Assembly (NCBI GenBank): GCA_016124615.1
Contig: WGNF01000007.1
Location: 1-64,000, forward strand
Reading direction: 5' to 3'
DNA: 64,000 bases
Origin: Paracoccaceae bacterium
Lineage (GTDB): Bacteria > Pseudomonadota > Alphaproteobacteria > Rhodobacterales > Rhodobacteraceae
The position numbers and the translations under genes are program-made. Below, piece by piece: positions 25,824 through 34,195 of the stretch (the stretch's first letter is position 1; the number at the start of each line of letters is the position of its first letter). The notes under the pieces are model-generated. The model worked only from the letters and a program-made list of their open reading frames with translations. It had not been told where the DNA came from and did no database searches.

Positions 25824-26216
25824 ATGCCCGCAACCGTGAAAGACATGATGGCCGCCGCCAACGCCGCCGTGCCCCGCATCAGTGCCGCCGAAGCCCGCGA
25901 GATGATCGCGGCGGGGGCCCTGGTGGTCGACGTGCGCGATGGGCCCGAGGTGGAGAAATCCGGCAAGGTGGCGGGGGCGCTGCACGTCTCTCGCGGCATG
26001 CTGGAGTTTCGGGCCGACCCCGCAACCCCTTACCACGACACGCAATTCCAGATGGATCGCCCGGTCATCGTCTATTGCGCCTCGGGCGGGCGCTCGGCGC
26101 TGGCGGGCAAGGTTCTGATGGACATGGGCTACCGGACAGTGTGCAATCTCGGCGCGTTCAAGGACTGGGCCGAGGCTGGCGGCGCCGTCGAGCAGCCGCT
26201 CGATCCGGGCATGTAG
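25824..26216 (+). CDS. Rhodanese-like domain protein
   Basis: A 130-aa single-domain rhodanese. The active-site loop is YCASGGRSALAGKVL with the catalytic cysteine at C85, and the N-terminal motif VVDVRDGPEVEKSGKVAGAL is the conserved CH2-type substrate-binding region. It probably transfers sulfane sulfur in the cytoplasm (no signal peptide). Donor and acceptor are unknown. ATG 25824 has CAGGAG upstream. It is followed by the independently promoted cold-shock gene. Confidence 0.88.
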   Translation: MPATVKDMMAAANAAVPRISAAEAREMIAAGALVVDVRDGPEVEKSGKVAGALHVSRGMLEFRADPATPYHDTQFQMDRPVIVYCASGGRSALAGKVLMDMGYRTVCNLGAFKDWAEAGGAVEQPLDPGM

Positions 26217-26238
26217 GGCGGGGGCCGCCCGAATCCCC

Positions 26239-26267
26239 TTGATTTTAGGGCCTGCCGCGCGCATAAA
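26239..26267 (+). promoter_or_regulatory. Predicted sigma-70-type promoter of the cold-shock gene
   Basis: TTGATT (26239-26244) and CATAAA (26262-26267) separated by 17 bp. Transcription would start near 26274, giving a 5' leader of about 117 nt before the csp ATG; a long leader is typical of cold-shock genes. Confidence 0.5.
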
Positions 26268-26390
26268 GCGGACTGCGACGTTATTCTCTGATCGACTCTG
26301 TTCTCCGTCACTGGCCACAGTCTTCGATGCTGATACTGACTGAGCCGGGCCGCCGCACTCCGCGGGCGGCGACTGATAGGAGATATCACG

Positions 26391-26597
26391 ATGGCCAATG
26401 GCACCGTGAAATGGTTCAACGCCACCAAGGGCTTCGGCTTCATCCAGCCCGATGGCGGCTCGAAGGACGTGTTCGTTCACATCACCGCTCTTGAGCGTGC
26501 CGGTCTGCGTGGCCTGAACGACGGTCAGAAAGTGACCTTCGATCTGGAAACCAGCCGCGATGGCCGCCAGTCGGCGACGAACCTCGCGCTGGCCTGA
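26391..26597 (+). CDS. cspA: Cold-shock protein (CspA family)
   Basis: A 68-aa single cold-shock domain that binds single-stranded nucleic acid, acting as an RNA chaperone. RNP1 is [10 protein letters not shown] and RNP2 is DVFVHITAL; the aromatic patch (W8, F15, F17, F27) is intact. ATG 26391 has AGGAGA about 9 nt upstream. The gene has its own promoter, a long leader and a clear intrinsic terminator, so it is monocistronic. Whether it is cold-induced cannot be told from sequence. Confidence 0.95.
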   Translation: MANGTVKWFNATKGFGFIQPDGGSKDVFVHITALERAGLRGLNDGQKVTFDLETSRDGRQSATNLALA

Positions 26598-26624
26598 TCC
26601 TTCCCGGATCACCAGAACACCGGA

Positions 26625-26649
26625 AGGGGCGGTTATCCGCCCCTTTTTC
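26625..26649 (+). terminator. Intrinsic terminator of the cold-shock gene
   Basis: A stem AAGGGGCGG (26625-26633) with CCGCCCCTT (26638-26646), loop TTAT, running into T residues (26645-26649). It is 28 nt after the csp stop and before the convergent GMC gene. Confidence 0.85.
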
Positions 26650-26665
26650 TATTTGAATCAATGCG

Positions 26666-28285
26666 TTACGGCGCGGCATCGGCCAGGATGATCGCGGCCC
26701 CCTTCCAGCCCACCATCATCGCCGCCGCGTTCGTGTTGCCCGAAACCAGGTTCGGAAACACCGAAGCGTCGCAGACCCGCAAGCCGCCGACCCCATGCAC
26801 CCGCAGCCGCGCATCCACCACCGATGTCGCAGCCTCCGGCCCCATCCGGCAAGTGCCGGACGGGTGATAGACCGTGCCCGAACGGCGCCGGAAATCCTCG
26901 ATCAGCGCCGCGTCGGTCGTCACCTCGGGCCCCGGCCGCAGTTCCTCGGTGATCAGCCGGGCTAGCGGAGCCTGCGCCGCAATGCGGCGCAAGTATTTGA
27001 CCGCTAACAGCATTTCCTGAACGTCATGATCCGTCGTGAAGGCGTTGGCGATCATCTTCGGCGCCGCCAAAGGGTCCGGCGTGCCAAGCCAGACCCGCCC
27101 CCGGCTGGTCGGCCGACAGTTCGACAGACCCAGCGACATGCCCGGAAACGGGTCCGGGCTCAGCACCGGCCGCTCGCCCTCGCGCGGCAGCAGGGTGGAA
27201 AACGCCTGCATGTAAAGCTGCATGTTTGGCCGGTCGAGGTCGGGCGAGGTGCGGAAGAACCCGCCGCCGTGGTTGATCGACTTCGACAGCGGCCCCCGCC
27301 CGCCAAGGAAATACTGCATCCCGGCGCGCAGCTTGCCCCACCAGGGCCGAAGCTCTTCGTTGTAGGTCGGCACCTTCATGCGCCAGGTGTAGTTGATGCC
27401 CTGATGGTCGCTCAGATGATCGCCTACGTTGGCATTGTCGCGCGCGACGGCCAAGCCCAGTGACTGCAACAGCGCGCCCGGCCCGATCCCCGAAAGTTGC
27501 AGCAATTGCGGGGAGTTGATGGCGCCACCCGACAGGATCACTTCGCGCCGCGCCCGCAGCGTCAGCGTCTCGGCACCACGCCGGTACTCCACCCCCACCG
27601 CGCGCCCCGCCTCGATCAGCACCCGCGTCGCCTGCGCGCCGGTGATCACCCGCAGGTTCGCCCGCTTCATCGCCGGGCGCAGAAAGGCCCGCGCGGCCGA
27701 GTTCCGCCGGGCGCCATGGATCGTCATCTGATAGTTCCCGGCCCCCTCTTGCGTGGCCCCGTTGAAGTCGGGGTTGCGGGGCAGCCCAGCCGCCGCGCAG
27801 GCCGCAAAGTAGTCCTGCACCAGCGGATGCAATCCCGTGCGGTTGGCCGAGATGAAAAGCGGGCCACCCGCGCCGCGAAAGGCATCCGCCCCCTCTTCGT
27901 TGTCCTCCAGCGCGCGGTAGGCCGGCAGCACGTCATCCCAACCCCAGCCGGGGTTTCCGGCCGCCGCCCAGTCGTCATAATCGGCGCGATGGCCGCGAAT
28001 GTAGACCATCGCGTTGATCGAGGACGAACCGCCCAGCAGCTTGCCGCGCGGCCAGTGGTCGCGCTGGCCCAGCAAACCGGGTTCCGGTTCGGTTTTGAAC
28101 ATCCAATTCACGGCGGGGTTGTAGAAAAGCTTGCCGTAACCCAATGGCATCTGGACGAAAAGCCGCCGATCTGTGCCACCCGCTTCCAGCAGGGTGACAC
28201 GATATTTGCCAGATTCCGACAAGCGGTTGGCCAGCACGCATCCGGCAGAGCCGGCGCCGACAATGATGAAGTCCGACTCTTCCAT
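26666..28285 (-). CDS. GMC-family FAD oxidoreductase (choline dehydrogenase-like)
   Basis: A 539-aa flavoprotein. FAD-binding motif DFIIVGAGSAGCVLANRLSE is at the N-terminus, followed by the GMC signature GKLLGGSSSINAMVYIRGHR, the second signature SGGAINSPQLLQLSGIG and the active-site histidine in GTVYHPSGTCRMG. GMC enzymes oxidise primary alcohols; choline dehydrogenase is the closest familiar member. The gene ends the carnitine/betaine operon (76 bp after the CaiD-like gene), so a quaternary-amine alcohol such as choline is a reasonable guess, but no substrate is proven. It is convergent with the csp gene. Confidence 0.88.
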   Translation of the reverse strand: MEESDFIIVGAGSAGCVLANRLSESGKYRVTLLEAGGTDRRLFVQMPLGYGKLFYNPAVNWMFKTEPEPGLLGQRDHWPRGKLLGGSSSINAMVYIRGHRADYDDWAAAGNPGWGWDDVLPAYRALEDNEEGADAFRGAGGPLFISANRTGLHPLVQDYFAACAAAGLPRNPDFNGATQEGAGNYQMTIHGARRNSAARAFLRPAMKRANLRVITGAQATRVLIEAGRAVGVEYRRGAETLTLRARREVILSGGAINSPQLLQLSGIGPGALLQSLGLAVARDNANVGDHLSDHQGINYTWRMKVPTYNEELRPWWGKLRAGMQYFLGGRGPLSKSINHGGGFFRTSPDLDRPNMQLYMQAFSTLLPREGERPVLSPDPFPGMSLGLSNCRPTSRGRVWLGTPDPLAAPKMIANAFTTDHDVQEMLLAVKYLRRIAAQAPLARLITEELRPGPEVTTDAALIEDFRRRSGTVYHPSGTCRMGPEAATSVVDARLRVHGVGGLRVCDASVFPNLVSGNTNAAAMMVGWKGAAIILADAAP

Positions 28286-28361
28286 CCTGCACCCCCGGCG
28301 TCACCCTACCCGGCGGCATCGGATCGTCCTGCCCGCGCGCGACAGGACTACGTCGCTTTTG

Positions 28362-29159
28362 TCAGCGGCCCTTCCAGACCGGATCACGCTTTTCGGCAAA
28401 GGCGCGCGCGCCTTCGAGGTTGTCCTCGCTGGCGTAAAGCCGGTCGACCGTTGCCATCTGCCGCTTCGTCACCCGGTTCAGCGCGTCCTGAAACCGCAGC
28501 GCCTCGGCCTCGCGCACGACCTCCTTGATCGCGGCGTAAACCAGCGGCGGCCCACTTTCCAGCAACCGCGCCAGATCCCAGGCCTTGGGCAACAGATCCG
28601 CGGGGGTCGTGACCTCGCGCAGCAGCCCCCAGCGCAGCGCCTCGTCGGCATCGAACCAGCGGCCGGTCAGCAGAAGGTCCATCGCCACATGGTAGGGAAT
28701 CCGCTTGGGCAGCTTGATCGAGGCGGCGTCGGCCACCGTGCCGGAGCGGATTTCGGGCAGCGCGAAGGTGGCATTGGCCGAGGCGAGGATCAGGTCGCAG
28801 CTCAGCGCCAGTTCCAGCCCGCCGCCGCAGCAGATGCCATTGACCGCCGCGATCACCGGCTTGTTCAGGTTCGGCAATTCCTGCAAGCCGCCGAAGCCGC
28901 CCACGCCATAGTCGCCGTCAACGGCGTCGCCCGCAGCTGCGGCCTTCAAGTCCCAGCCGGGGCAGAAGAATTTCTCGCCCGCGGCGCGCAGGATGCAGAC
29001 CCTGAGCGTGTCGTCGTCGCGAAACGCGCGAAACGTCTGCCCCATGATCCGGCTGGTCACCAGGTCGATGGCGTTGGCCTTTGGCCGATCCAGCGTCACC
29101 TCCAGAATGGCGCCCTCGCGGCGGGTCTTGATCGGGCCTTCGGCACGGTCCCAGGTCAT
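28362..29159 (-). CDS. caiD: CaiD-like enoyl-CoA hydratase (carnitinyl-CoA dehydratase)
   Basis: A 265-aa crotonase-fold enzyme. The oxyanion-hole segments are LRAAGEKFFCPGWDLKAAAA and NGICCGGGLELALSCDLILA, with the conserved ALPEIRSG region and C-terminal EKRDPVWKGR. In the CaiD role it hydrates crotonobetainyl-CoA to carnitinyl-CoA. Context (CaiA-like dehydrogenase, acyl-CoA ligase, carnitine dehydrogenase nearby) favours this over generic beta-oxidation. Its ATG overlaps the stop of the upstream synthetase gene by 4 bp. Confidence 0.8.
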   Translation of the reverse strand: MTWDRAEGPIKTRREGAILEVTLDRPKANAIDLVTSRIMGQTFRAFRDDDTLRVCILRAAGEKFFCPGWDLKAAAAGDAVDGDYGVGGFGGLQELPNLNKPVIAAVNGICCGGGLELALSCDLILASANATFALPEIRSGTVADAASIKLPKRIPYHVAMDLLLTGRWFDADEALRWGLLREVTTPADLLPKAWDLARLLESGPPLVYAAIKEVVREAEALRFQDALNRVTKRQMATVDRLYASEDNLEGARAFAEKRDPVWKGR

Positions 29160-31156
29160 GGCATCTCCTCCCAGATCACGGCGTCCACCGCCACCGCGCC
29201 TTTTTCACGCAAGATCAGCGGGTTGATCTCTATCTCTTCAAGCGCCGGGCGGGCCACGAAAGCGGCCTGCAGCGCCATGGCGGCCGCCACCGCCGCCGCC
29301 ACGTCGGCCTTTGGCCGACCCCGATAGCCGTCCAGCAGCGGCCAAAGCCGCAGCTTTTGCAGCGCCGCGCCGATCTCTTCCGCCGTGACCGGCAGCACCA
29401 GCGTCACGGTATCGGCCAGCAGTTCCGCCGTCACCCCGCCCATGCCCAGCGTCAGCGTCGCGCCATAGACCGGATCGCGGCGCAGGCCGATCAGCAACTC
29501 GGCGACCGCCCCCGTCACCATCTCCTCGGCCAGATACCCCGTGGCGCCCGGCATCGCGGCCTGCCCGGCGAGGGACGCGAGGCCCAGCCGCACCGCCCCA
29601 GCCTCGGTCTTGTGCGCAAAGCCCAGGCCTTTCAGCGCCAGCGGTGGCGCAAGATCCGCGGCCAGCGGTTCAAGCGCCGACAGGGTCGACGCGCTGACAC
29701 CCTTCGGCACCGCCACCCCGGCCGCCGCAAGCCGCTCCTTGGCCGCGCCTTCCGGCAGCATGTGCAAGCTGCGCGCCGGCACCGCCGCGAGCGGCCGCCA
29801 CCCCGCGCGGCCCGGTTCGGTCGTCGCGGCCGACAAGGCGCCAAGGGCCGTTTCCAGCCCCATCAGCGGCGCGAGCCCCTGCGCCATCATCGCGATGGCG
29901 AGGTCTTCGTCAAAATTCTCGGGCAGCGAGGCAACCGGAAAGGCCGGCTTGCCAGTCGCCCGGCCCGCCGAAACGATGGCGTCGAGCGCGGGCTGGAACG
30001 AGGACGGATCGCAACGATCCGGCCGAGGCGGGTCGATCACGAAGATACCCGCGTCGTAGCCAGCCAGCATCGTGGTGAACACATCGGTCGTGCGGGGCCC
30101 GTCCCCCCAGATGAACGTGTGGTAATCCAACGGGTTGGCGATCGCGACGATAGGGCCGAGGATCTCGCCCAACCGCTGCCGCTGCGCGTCGGACGGGGCC
30201 GGGAAGCTCAGGTCGTGGCGGGCCGAAAGGTCGGCAACCAGCCCCGCCTCGCCCCCCGAACAGGACAGCGAGCAGAACCGCCGCCCGGTCAGCGGACCGT
30301 TGACGTGATAGACCTTCAGCGTCTCGACCAGTTCCGACAGCGTCGCGACCTCGGCCACGCCCGCCTGCCGCAGAAAGGCCGACGACGCCGCCCCGCCGCC
30401 AGCCAGGGCCGCGGTATGCGAGGCCGCCGCCGACCGCCCGGCCTCGGTCTTGCCGGCCTTGACGGCGACGATGCCCTTGCCTGCCGCCCGCGCCGCCGCG
30501 GCCAGCGCGGCGAAGGCGGGGGCATCGTCGATACCCTCGACATAGAGCCCGAGCGCCGTCACCCGGTCATCCGCCAGCAGCGCCGCCGCCAGTTCGGCCA
30601 GCCCGACCTGCGCCGCATTACCCAGACAGGCGACATAGGCGACCGGCAGCCCGCGCGCCTGCATCGTCAGGTTGATGACGATGTTGGAGGACTGGCTGAG
30701 CAGCGCCACCCCACGGTCGACCCGCCGCCCGCCATGCTGATCCGGCCACAGCAGCGCGCCGTCGAGGTAGTTGATGACGCCGTAGCAGTTCGGCCCCAGA
30801 ATCGGCATAGCGCCCGCCGCGGCCACCAACCCGGCCTGCAATTCCGGCTCGCCCGCCTCGGTCCAGCCCGAGGCGAAGCAGATCGCGCCACCGGCTCCCA
30901 TCGCCGCCAGGTCGCGGACCACCTCTACCGTGGCGTGCCGGTTCACGCCGATGAAGGTCGCATCCGGCGCCGCGGGCAGCGCGGCGAGCGACGCATAGGT
31001 CGGCAAGCCGCCGATGGTCGCCTTGCTCGGATGCACAGGCCAGACCGGCCCGTCAAACCCCATCTTGCGGCACTGGGCTATGACGTTCTCGGCCCAGACA
31101 GATCCGAGCACCGCAATGGATCGCGGGCGCAGCAGACGAGAGAGATCGCGGGTCAT
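29156..31156 (-). CDS. ADP-forming acyl-CoA synthetase (acetate--CoA ligase family)
   Basis: A 666-aa protein with the fused architecture of NDP-forming acyl-CoA synthetases. A CoA-binding Rossmann domain (PRSIAVLGSVWAENVIAQCR) is followed by succinyl-CoA-synthetase-like flavodoxin domains (ILGPNCYGVIN, ASHTAALAGGGAASSAFLRQ) and a C-terminal ATP-grasp domain (LKGLGFAHKTEAGAVRLGL, then ALEEIEINPLILREKGAVAV). It probably activates the quaternary-ammonium acid (gamma-butyrobetaine, crotonobetaine or carnitine) to its CoA thioester, replacing the AMP-forming CaiC of enterobacteria; that is inferred from position. It is coupled to the CaiD-like gene downstream. Confidence 0.85.
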   Translation of the reverse strand: MTRDLSRLLRPRSIAVLGSVWAENVIAQCRKMGFDGPVWPVHPSKATIGGLPTYASLAALPAAPDATFIGVNRHATVEVVRDLAAMGAGGAICFASGWTEAGEPELQAGLVAAAGAMPILGPNCYGVINYLDGALLWPDQHGGRRVDRGVALLSQSSNIVINLTMQARGLPVAYVACLGNAAQVGLAELAAALLADDRVTALGLYVEGIDDAPAFAALAAAARAAGKGIVAVKAGKTEAGRSAAASHTAALAGGGAASSAFLRQAGVAEVATLSELVETLKVYHVNGPLTGRRFCSLSCSGGEAGLVADLSARHDLSFPAPSDAQRQRLGEILGPIVAIANPLDYHTFIWGDGPRTTDVFTTMLAGYDAGIFVIDPPRPDRCDPSSFQPALDAIVSAGRATGKPAFPVASLPENFDEDLAIAMMAQGLAPLMGLETALGALSAATTEPGRAGWRPLAAVPARSLHMLPEGAAKERLAAAGVAVPKGVSASTLSALEPLAADLAPPLALKGLGFAHKTEAGAVRLGLASLAGQAAMPGATGYLAEEMVTGAVAELLIGLRRDPVYGATLTLGMGGVTAELLADTVTLVLPVTAEEIGAALQKLRLWPLLDGYRGRPKADVAAAVAAAMALQAAFVARPALEEIEINPLILREKGAVAVDAVIWEEMP

Positions 31157-31488
31157 CGGCCGCCCCCGCGCCGCACGGAGAACCGGCCGGTGCGCTGCCC
31201 CCCGGCCCGCCCACGGTTCGGGTGATCTTCGCGGGAAATCCTGCCCCGAAGGATTTCCGCACGCTCATCACGCCGGGACATTTCAGACCGGAAGAAATTG
31301 AGCGGAAGAGCGGCCCCCTGCCTTGCCGCATTGGGCAGGAGGCCTTCTCCCGTTCCGGTCATCGGCGTCCCAGCCTGTACCGTGAGGCCAGCATCCGAGG
31401 GAATTCTTAACATTTCGTTTCTTCCGTTCCCAAATATCGCCGGGGGCGTTCGAGGGGGCAGATAGCCCCCTTGGACGGCGCGCGCCGG
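31157..31488. other. 332-bp gap with hairpin and dispersed element, no gene seen
   Basis: Between the synthetase start and the stop of the CaiA-like gene I see no convincing gene. It contains a perfect 9-bp hairpin GGAAATCCT/AGGATTTCC (31234-31242, 31250-31258) about 80-100 bp upstream of the synthetase ATG and a dispersed GGGGGC element (31415-31470). The gap may split the minus-strand cluster into two transcripts. Confidence 0.5.
31415..31470 (+). repeat. Dispersed AAATAT/GGGGGC hairpin element, copy B
   Basis: Contains cttccgttcccaaatatcgc, then a hairpin GGGGGC (31454-31459), loop AGATA, GCCCCC (31465-31470). It ends 18 nt before the stop of the convergently read CaiA-like gene. Same family as 7401, 36154, 41714 and 58521. 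Confidence 0.6.
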
Positions 31489-32652
31489 TCACCCGCCATA
31501 GGGCCGCAGCAACTCCCGGCTGATGATATGCCGTTGAATCTCCGAGGTTCCTTCCCAGATCCGCTCCACCCGCGCGTCGCGCCAGATGCGTTCCAGCGGC
31601 AACTCGTCCATCAGCCCCATGCCGCCGTGGATCTGGATCGCCTCGTCGGCCACCATTGCCAGCACTTCGGTCGCCTTCAGCTTGGCCATCGACATGTCGG
31701 CTTCGGTCACCGTGCCCTGATCGAACTTCCAGGCCGCCTCCCAGGTCAGCAGGTTTGCCGCCTTCAGCTCCATCGCCATGTCGGCGAGCTTGAAGCTGAC
31801 GCCCTGGAACTTGCCGATGGCTTGCCCGAATTGCTTGCGCTCGGCCGCGTAGGCCACCGCATGGCCCAGCGCGCGCTCGGCCCGGCCAAGGCAGGTCGCG
31901 GCAACCTGAAGACGGGTGGCGCCAAGCCAGGTGTTGGCCACCTCGAAGCCCTTGTGCACCTCGCCAAGGATCGCCGAGGCGGGCAGGCGGCAATCGTCGA
32001 ACTCCAGCACCGCGTTGGTATAGCCGCGGTGGCTGACGTTGCGGTAGCCGTCGCGGACGGTGAAGCCCGGCGTGCCCTTGTCGACGAAGAAGGCGGTGAT
32101 GCGCTTTTTCGGCCCGCGGGGGGTGTCTTCCTCGCCGGTCGCCATGAAGACGATGGCAAAGTCGGCAAGGTCGGCATGGCTGATGAAGTGCTTGGTGCCG
32201 TTCAGAATCCAGTCATCGCCATCCGGCCGGGCCGTGGCTTTCATGCCGCGCAGATCAGAGCCCGCACCGGGCTCCGTCATCGCAAGGCAATCCCACTTTT
32301 CCCCGCGGATACAAGGGAATAGATAGCGTTCCTTCTGTTCCGGCGTGCCAGCCAGCAGGATGTTGGACGGCCGCGCGACACAGGTCCAGTGCAGCGCGTA
32401 GTTGGCCTTGCCCAGCTCTTTTTCGTAGAGCAGCCAGGTCAGCGTATCGAGCCCAGCGCCGCCCACCTCTTCCGGCATGTTTGCCGCGTAAAGACCCGTA
32501 TCGATTGCTTTTTTCTGAATCTCGCGGATCAGCTCAGGGCGCAGGTGGCCAGTACGCTCGACCTCGGCTTCATGGGGAAAAAGTTCCGCCTCGACGAAGG
32601 CTCGCGTCGTCTCGATGATCAGCCGTTGTTCGTCCGTCAGCCCGAAGTCCAT
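31489..32652 (-). CDS. caiA: CaiA-like acyl-CoA dehydrogenase
   Basis: A 387-aa FAD-dependent acyl-CoA dehydrogenase. Visible are the family segments CLAMTEPGAGSDLRGMKATA and ILNGTKHFISHADLADFAIV (flavin and substrate loop), FGQAIGKFQGVSFKLADMAM and IHGGMGLMDELPLERIWRDA. The catalytic base is expected in the C-terminal WEGTSEIQRHIISREL region. Context suggests it acts on gamma-butyrobetainyl-CoA or crotonobetainyl-CoA; generic short-chain activity is an alternative. I use ATG 32652, which overlaps the lcdH stop (TGATG); GTG 32655 is adjacent and possible. Confidence 0.82.
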   Translation of the reverse strand: MDFGLTDEQRLIIETTRAFVEAELFPHEAEVERTGHLRPELIREIQKKAIDTGLYAANMPEEVGGAGLDTLTWLLYEKELGKANYALHWTCVARPSNILLAGTPEQKERYLFPCIRGEKWDCLAMTEPGAGSDLRGMKATARPDGDDWILNGTKHFISHADLADFAIVFMATGEEDTPRGPKKRITAFFVDKGTPGFTVRDGYRNVSHRGYTNAVLEFDDCRLPASAILGEVHKGFEVANTWLGATRLQVAATCLGRAERALGHAVAYAAERKQFGQAIGKFQGVSFKLADMAMELKAANLLTWEAAWKFDQGTVTEADMSMAKLKATEVLAMVADEAIQIHGGMGLMDELPLERIWRDARVERIWEGTSEIQRHIISRELLRPYGG

Positions 32653-34112
32653 CACGCTTTCCTTTGCCCGACATGGCGCCCGGCGCCCTCCGGCCGGGGC
32701 AGCGCCTTGTGTGCCTCGGCGATGGGCAGCAACCGGGCCAGAACCTCGGGGGCGGCGGGGCAGGTTTTTCCGGCGGCCATGTCGACGTGCAGCAGCATTT
32801 GTTCGATTGTTGCAACTGGCGCATCATCCTTCAGGATGCGGATGAAGATGTGCAGCCGCTTTTCGTCGGCGCCCAGCACCTGCACGGTGCCGGTCAGCGC
32901 GTCGCCCAGCTTGCCTTCGCCCAGGTGCAGGATGTGGCTTTCCGCGGTATAGTAGCTGTGCCCACCCGCGACATAGGCGAGGTCGGCGCCGATCAGGCGC
33001 AGGAAGGCGTCGGAGGCTTCCGAAGCGGCGAAGAGATAGCGGCTTTCGGTCATGTGGCCGTTGTAGTCGATCCAGCCCGGCAGCACGCGCATGTGCGCCA
33101 TCGGCATCGGCGCGGCAGTTTCGGGGGTCGGGTCGGGCATCGCGGCGCGGCGGCGGGCGTCGTGGTCCTTCAGCACCTTTCCGGCGCCCCAGTCACGGTC
33201 TTTCAGCACGCGCAGAAAGCCGATCAGGTTGCTGTCGCGGATGCGTTCCAGCTCGCGGATCGTGTGGTGGCCGGATTGCGCGTCGGACTGGCCCGCGATC
33301 AGATCGACCAGTTCGTCATTGAATTCAGGCACATCCATCAGCTTTGTCCAGGGCCAGCTGAGGCAGGGCCCGAACTGCGCCATGAAGTGCTTCATGCCGG
33401 CCTCGCCACCCGCCACGCGGTAGGTCTCGAACAGGCCCATCTGGCCCCAGCGCAGGCCAAAGCCCATGCGGATCGCCTCGTCGATTTCCTCGGTGGTGGC
33501 GACGCCGTCCTTCACCAGCCACAGCGCCTCGCGCCACACCGCCTCAAGGAAGCGGTCGGCAATATGGGCGTCAATTTCCTTGCGGATGTGCAGCGGGAAC
33601 ATCCCGATCGAACGCAGCGTTTCCTTGGCCGCCTCGATCAGCGCCGGGTCGGACTGGACCGAGGGCACAACCTCGGCCAGCGGCAACAGGTAGACCGGGT
33701 TGAACGGGTGGGCCACGAAGATCGTCGCCGGGTTTGCGGCATTCTGCTGCAATTCCGAAGGCTTGAAGCCGGACGTTGACGAACCGATCGGGGTATCGGG
33801 CGCCACCTGCTGGATTTGCGCGAACACGCGATGCTTCAAATCCAGCCGTTCCGAGACGGATTCCTGAATGTAATCGGCGCCCTGCACGGCTTCGGTGAGG
33901 GTTCCGACAAAGCTCAGCTGTCCCTCGGGCGGCATCGGCACGTCGGACAGGGCGGGCAATGCGGCGCGGGCGTTGGCCAGCACTTCGCCGACCTTGCGCG
34001 GCGCTTCGGGATCGGGATCGAAGACCCGGACGTTCCATCCGTTCAGCAGAAAGCGCGCGGCCCAGCCGCCGCCGATGACACCGCCGCCGATGATTGCCGC
34101 TGTTTGGGTCAT
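32652..34112 (-). CDS. lcdH: L-carnitine dehydrogenase fused to a hotdog thioesterase
   Basis: A 486-aa two-domain protein. Residues 1-~320 are a 3-hydroxyacyl-CoA-dehydrogenase-like NAD enzyme: nucleotide motif IIGGGVIGGGWAARF at 7-21, SSTSGFKPSELQQNA, and AHPFNPVYLLPLAEVV carrying the conserved histidine. This group oxidises L-carnitine to 3-dehydrocarnitine. From about 340 a thioesterase-like hotdog domain follows (RVLPGWIDYNGHMTESRYLF), expected to hydrolyse betainyl-CoA. The two functions are separate genes (cdhA, cdhB) in pseudomonads. ATG 34112 has CAGGATAA upstream. Array 3 of the 11-bp repeats lies 35 bp upstream of the start. Confidence 0.88.
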   Translation of the reverse strand: MTQTAAIIGGGVIGGGWAARFLLNGWNVRVFDPDPEAPRKVGEVLANARAALPALSDVPMPPEGQLSFVGTLTEAVQGADYIQESVSERLDLKHRVFAQIQQVAPDTPIGSSTSGFKPSELQQNAANPATIFVAHPFNPVYLLPLAEVVPSVQSDPALIEAAKETLRSIGMFPLHIRKEIDAHIADRFLEAVWREALWLVKDGVATTEEIDEAIRMGFGLRWGQMGLFETYRVAGGEAGMKHFMAQFGPCLSWPWTKLMDVPEFNDELVDLIAGQSDAQSGHHTIRELERIRDSNLIGFLRVLKDRDWGAGKVLKDHDARRRAAMPDPTPETAAPMPMAHMRVLPGWIDYNGHMTESRYLFAASEASDAFLRLIGADLAYVAGGHSYYTAESHILHLGEGKLGDALTGTVQVLGADEKRLHIFIRILKDDAPVATIEQMLLHVDMAAGKTCPAAPEVLARLLPIAEAHKALPRPEGAGRHVGQRKA

Positions 34113-34146
34113 GTTCGATTTATCCTGTTCTGACGGGGAAACGGCC

Positions 34147-34190
34147 ACACCGATTTCGCACCGATTTTCTACCGCTTTTACACCGATACG
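34147..34190 (+). repeat. Array 3: four tandem 11-bp repeats (RCACCGATTTY type)
   Basis: Units: acaccgatttc (34147), gcaccgatttt (34158), ctaccgctttt (34169), acaccgatacg (34180), exact 11-bp period. It fills the 83-bp gap between the cdhC stop (34196) and the lcdH start (34112), placing it where a promoter or attenuator for lcdH-caiA would be. Same family as 3577 and 25712. Confidence 0.7.
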
Positions 34191-34195
34191 ACCCC

